Shown piece by piece: positions 63,199-64,000 of a stretch of 64,000 bases of DNA. The stretch's first letter is position 1; every line of letters starts with the position of its first letter. The notes below the pieces were generated by a model that was not told the DNA's origin, did not search any database, and saw only the letters and a list, made by a program, of their open reading frames with translations. The position numbers were made by a program, and so were the translations under genes. The stretch comes from Pseudophaeomoniella oleicola (Eukaryota > Ascomycota > Eurotiomycetes > Phaeomoniellales > Phaeomoniellaceae), in assembly GCA_003868215.1 (NCBI GenBank), contig QWDQ01000001.1:248001-312000 (forward strand), in the 5' to 3' direction.

Positions 63199-64000
63199 AA
63201 GGGAACGACTGATTTTGAATTGTGGCTAGAGCCGCTTCTTTCTTTTCCTTTTTTGGGGTTATTAGGAAGAATGCGTTGATTGATTGATTTATGCATGCTC
63301 CGGGTATTTTCTTTGGCTACCCAGGAAGAGAGGCGTTTGAGTAGTTCAACAAGTACGGGGCCGGCGTTCTGTTTTCAATGAATGGCAAGGATGTTCCTTT
63401 TATTGGGACGGTTCGAGATTTTTGATGTCTTACATTTTTTGCATTTGGGGGAATGATGGCATTGTGATGATGGTGAGAGGACTTGGGGAAGAAGATCAAG
63501 AAGAGAAGACAGACGGAGAAAGGAGGAAACGGAGCATCAGAGGCGGAGAAAGAAGGATGAGCATGAGCTTGAGCTTGAGGATGAGTACGAGAGATGTTTT
63601 GGTTATATTAAAGTCTTCTGGGTTTTCTTCTGCCCTGGGAATGATGACGACGATGATGATATTTAAAACAAGTTCCGTCTTTCCTTTTCTTTTGCATGTC
63701 TCTATCACGCATAGATACCTAAGGCCGCCTACAAGGCCCTTATACTGTATCTCTTGGTCTGGGTCCTTGGGGTCTCGTATTTCGGACTTTTGTGGTCCGA
63801 TGACATGGAAACCATGTCTTCTGCGGCGGATAGTCAACAAGTAAGCCTCTCCCTGTCTTCTCTTCTTTGGAGGGGAGATAATTCAGGATCCTTTTTTGAG
63901 AAGCTTCTTCTTCTGCCTTCTTCTCCGTGTTCGGTTTTCGCAGTTTGCCTGTGAATGAATCTCTGGATGTCTTTGGTTGAAGGAGGCTCCGGCTAGATTG
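63199..64000. other. Right end of window, no gene seen
   Basis: An 802-bp stretch after Aurora kinase. It has AG-rich sequence (63470-63590) and GATGAT repeats (63640-63660). Two overlapping frames of 114-140 codons on opposite strands (63422-63844) follow this repeat composition and are not believed. It may contain the start of a gene beyond the edge. Confidence 0.4.

Noticed and set aside
63422-63844. Overlapping 114-140-codon frames on both strands at the right end
   Set aside because: The composition follows AG-rich and GATGAT repeats; no start context or domain.

Overview
The window is nuclear DNA of a filamentous ascomycete (Pezizomycotina). Most genes carry short GT-AG introns (about 45-150 nt) with CTAAC/CTRAY branch sites. 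There are no operons. The gene set includes fungal forms of Isu1, Mpe1, Are2, Dbp3, Tip41, a fused His7, a COP9 signalosome subunit and a type III polyketide synthase. A class such as Leotiomycetes would fit the secreted Ser/Thr-rich proteins and the CCTAGGTACC-type intergenic sequence, but that is only an inference. I see no virus, intact transposon, CRISPR array, rRNA or tRNA.

Layout. 0-13 kb: the 3' part of 5-oxoprolinase (gene runs off the left edge), ISU1, SUB1, CSN3, PRO2, ribosomal protein eL18 and a mitochondrial carrier. 13-22 kb: an SR-type splicing factor, sterol acyltransferase ARE2 and the 3'-end-processing factor MPE1. 22-38 kb: a DDHD phospholipase, fimbrin SAC6, dCMP deaminase DCD1, autophagy E1 ATG7, rRNA methyltransferase MRM2, a RING/ankyrin protein, a hotdog thioesterase and helicase DBP3. 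38-42 kb: RFT1 (N-glycosylation) and HIS7. 42-47 kb: a cytochrome P450 and a type III polyketide synthase transcribed divergently, plus a small membrane protein. This is the only candidate secondary-metabolite locus. 48-59 kb: TIP41, then a gene-poor stretch with three secreted, low-complexity Ser/Thr-rich proteins and an RCC1-repeat protein. 59-64 kb: an amino-acid permease of the LAT type and Aurora kinase, then a gene-free right end.

Most genes are single-copy housekeeping functions arranged as divergent pairs (ISU1/SUB1, CSN3/PRO2, DDHD/SAC6, DCD1/ATG7, MRM2/RING, thioesterase/DBP3, RFT1/HIS7, P450/PKS, permease/Aurora) or tight convergent pairs. DBP3 and RFT1 stop codons are one base apart. 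ATG7 and MRM2 stop codons are 15 bases apart.

Noteworthy points: a near-identical 17-bp element (CCAAT box overlapping TGACTAA) lies upstream of both amino-acid biosynthesis genes PRO2 and HIS7. There is a 51-nt stop-free intron in ARE2, a candidate GC-AG intron restoring a signal peptide on a secreted protein, repeated weak GTTCG donors in the SR gene, and a polyglutamine-coding tract immediately behind the DDHD stop codon. Gene structures were built by eye from frame, splice consensus and family knowledge. Nothing was confirmed by alignment or RNA data.
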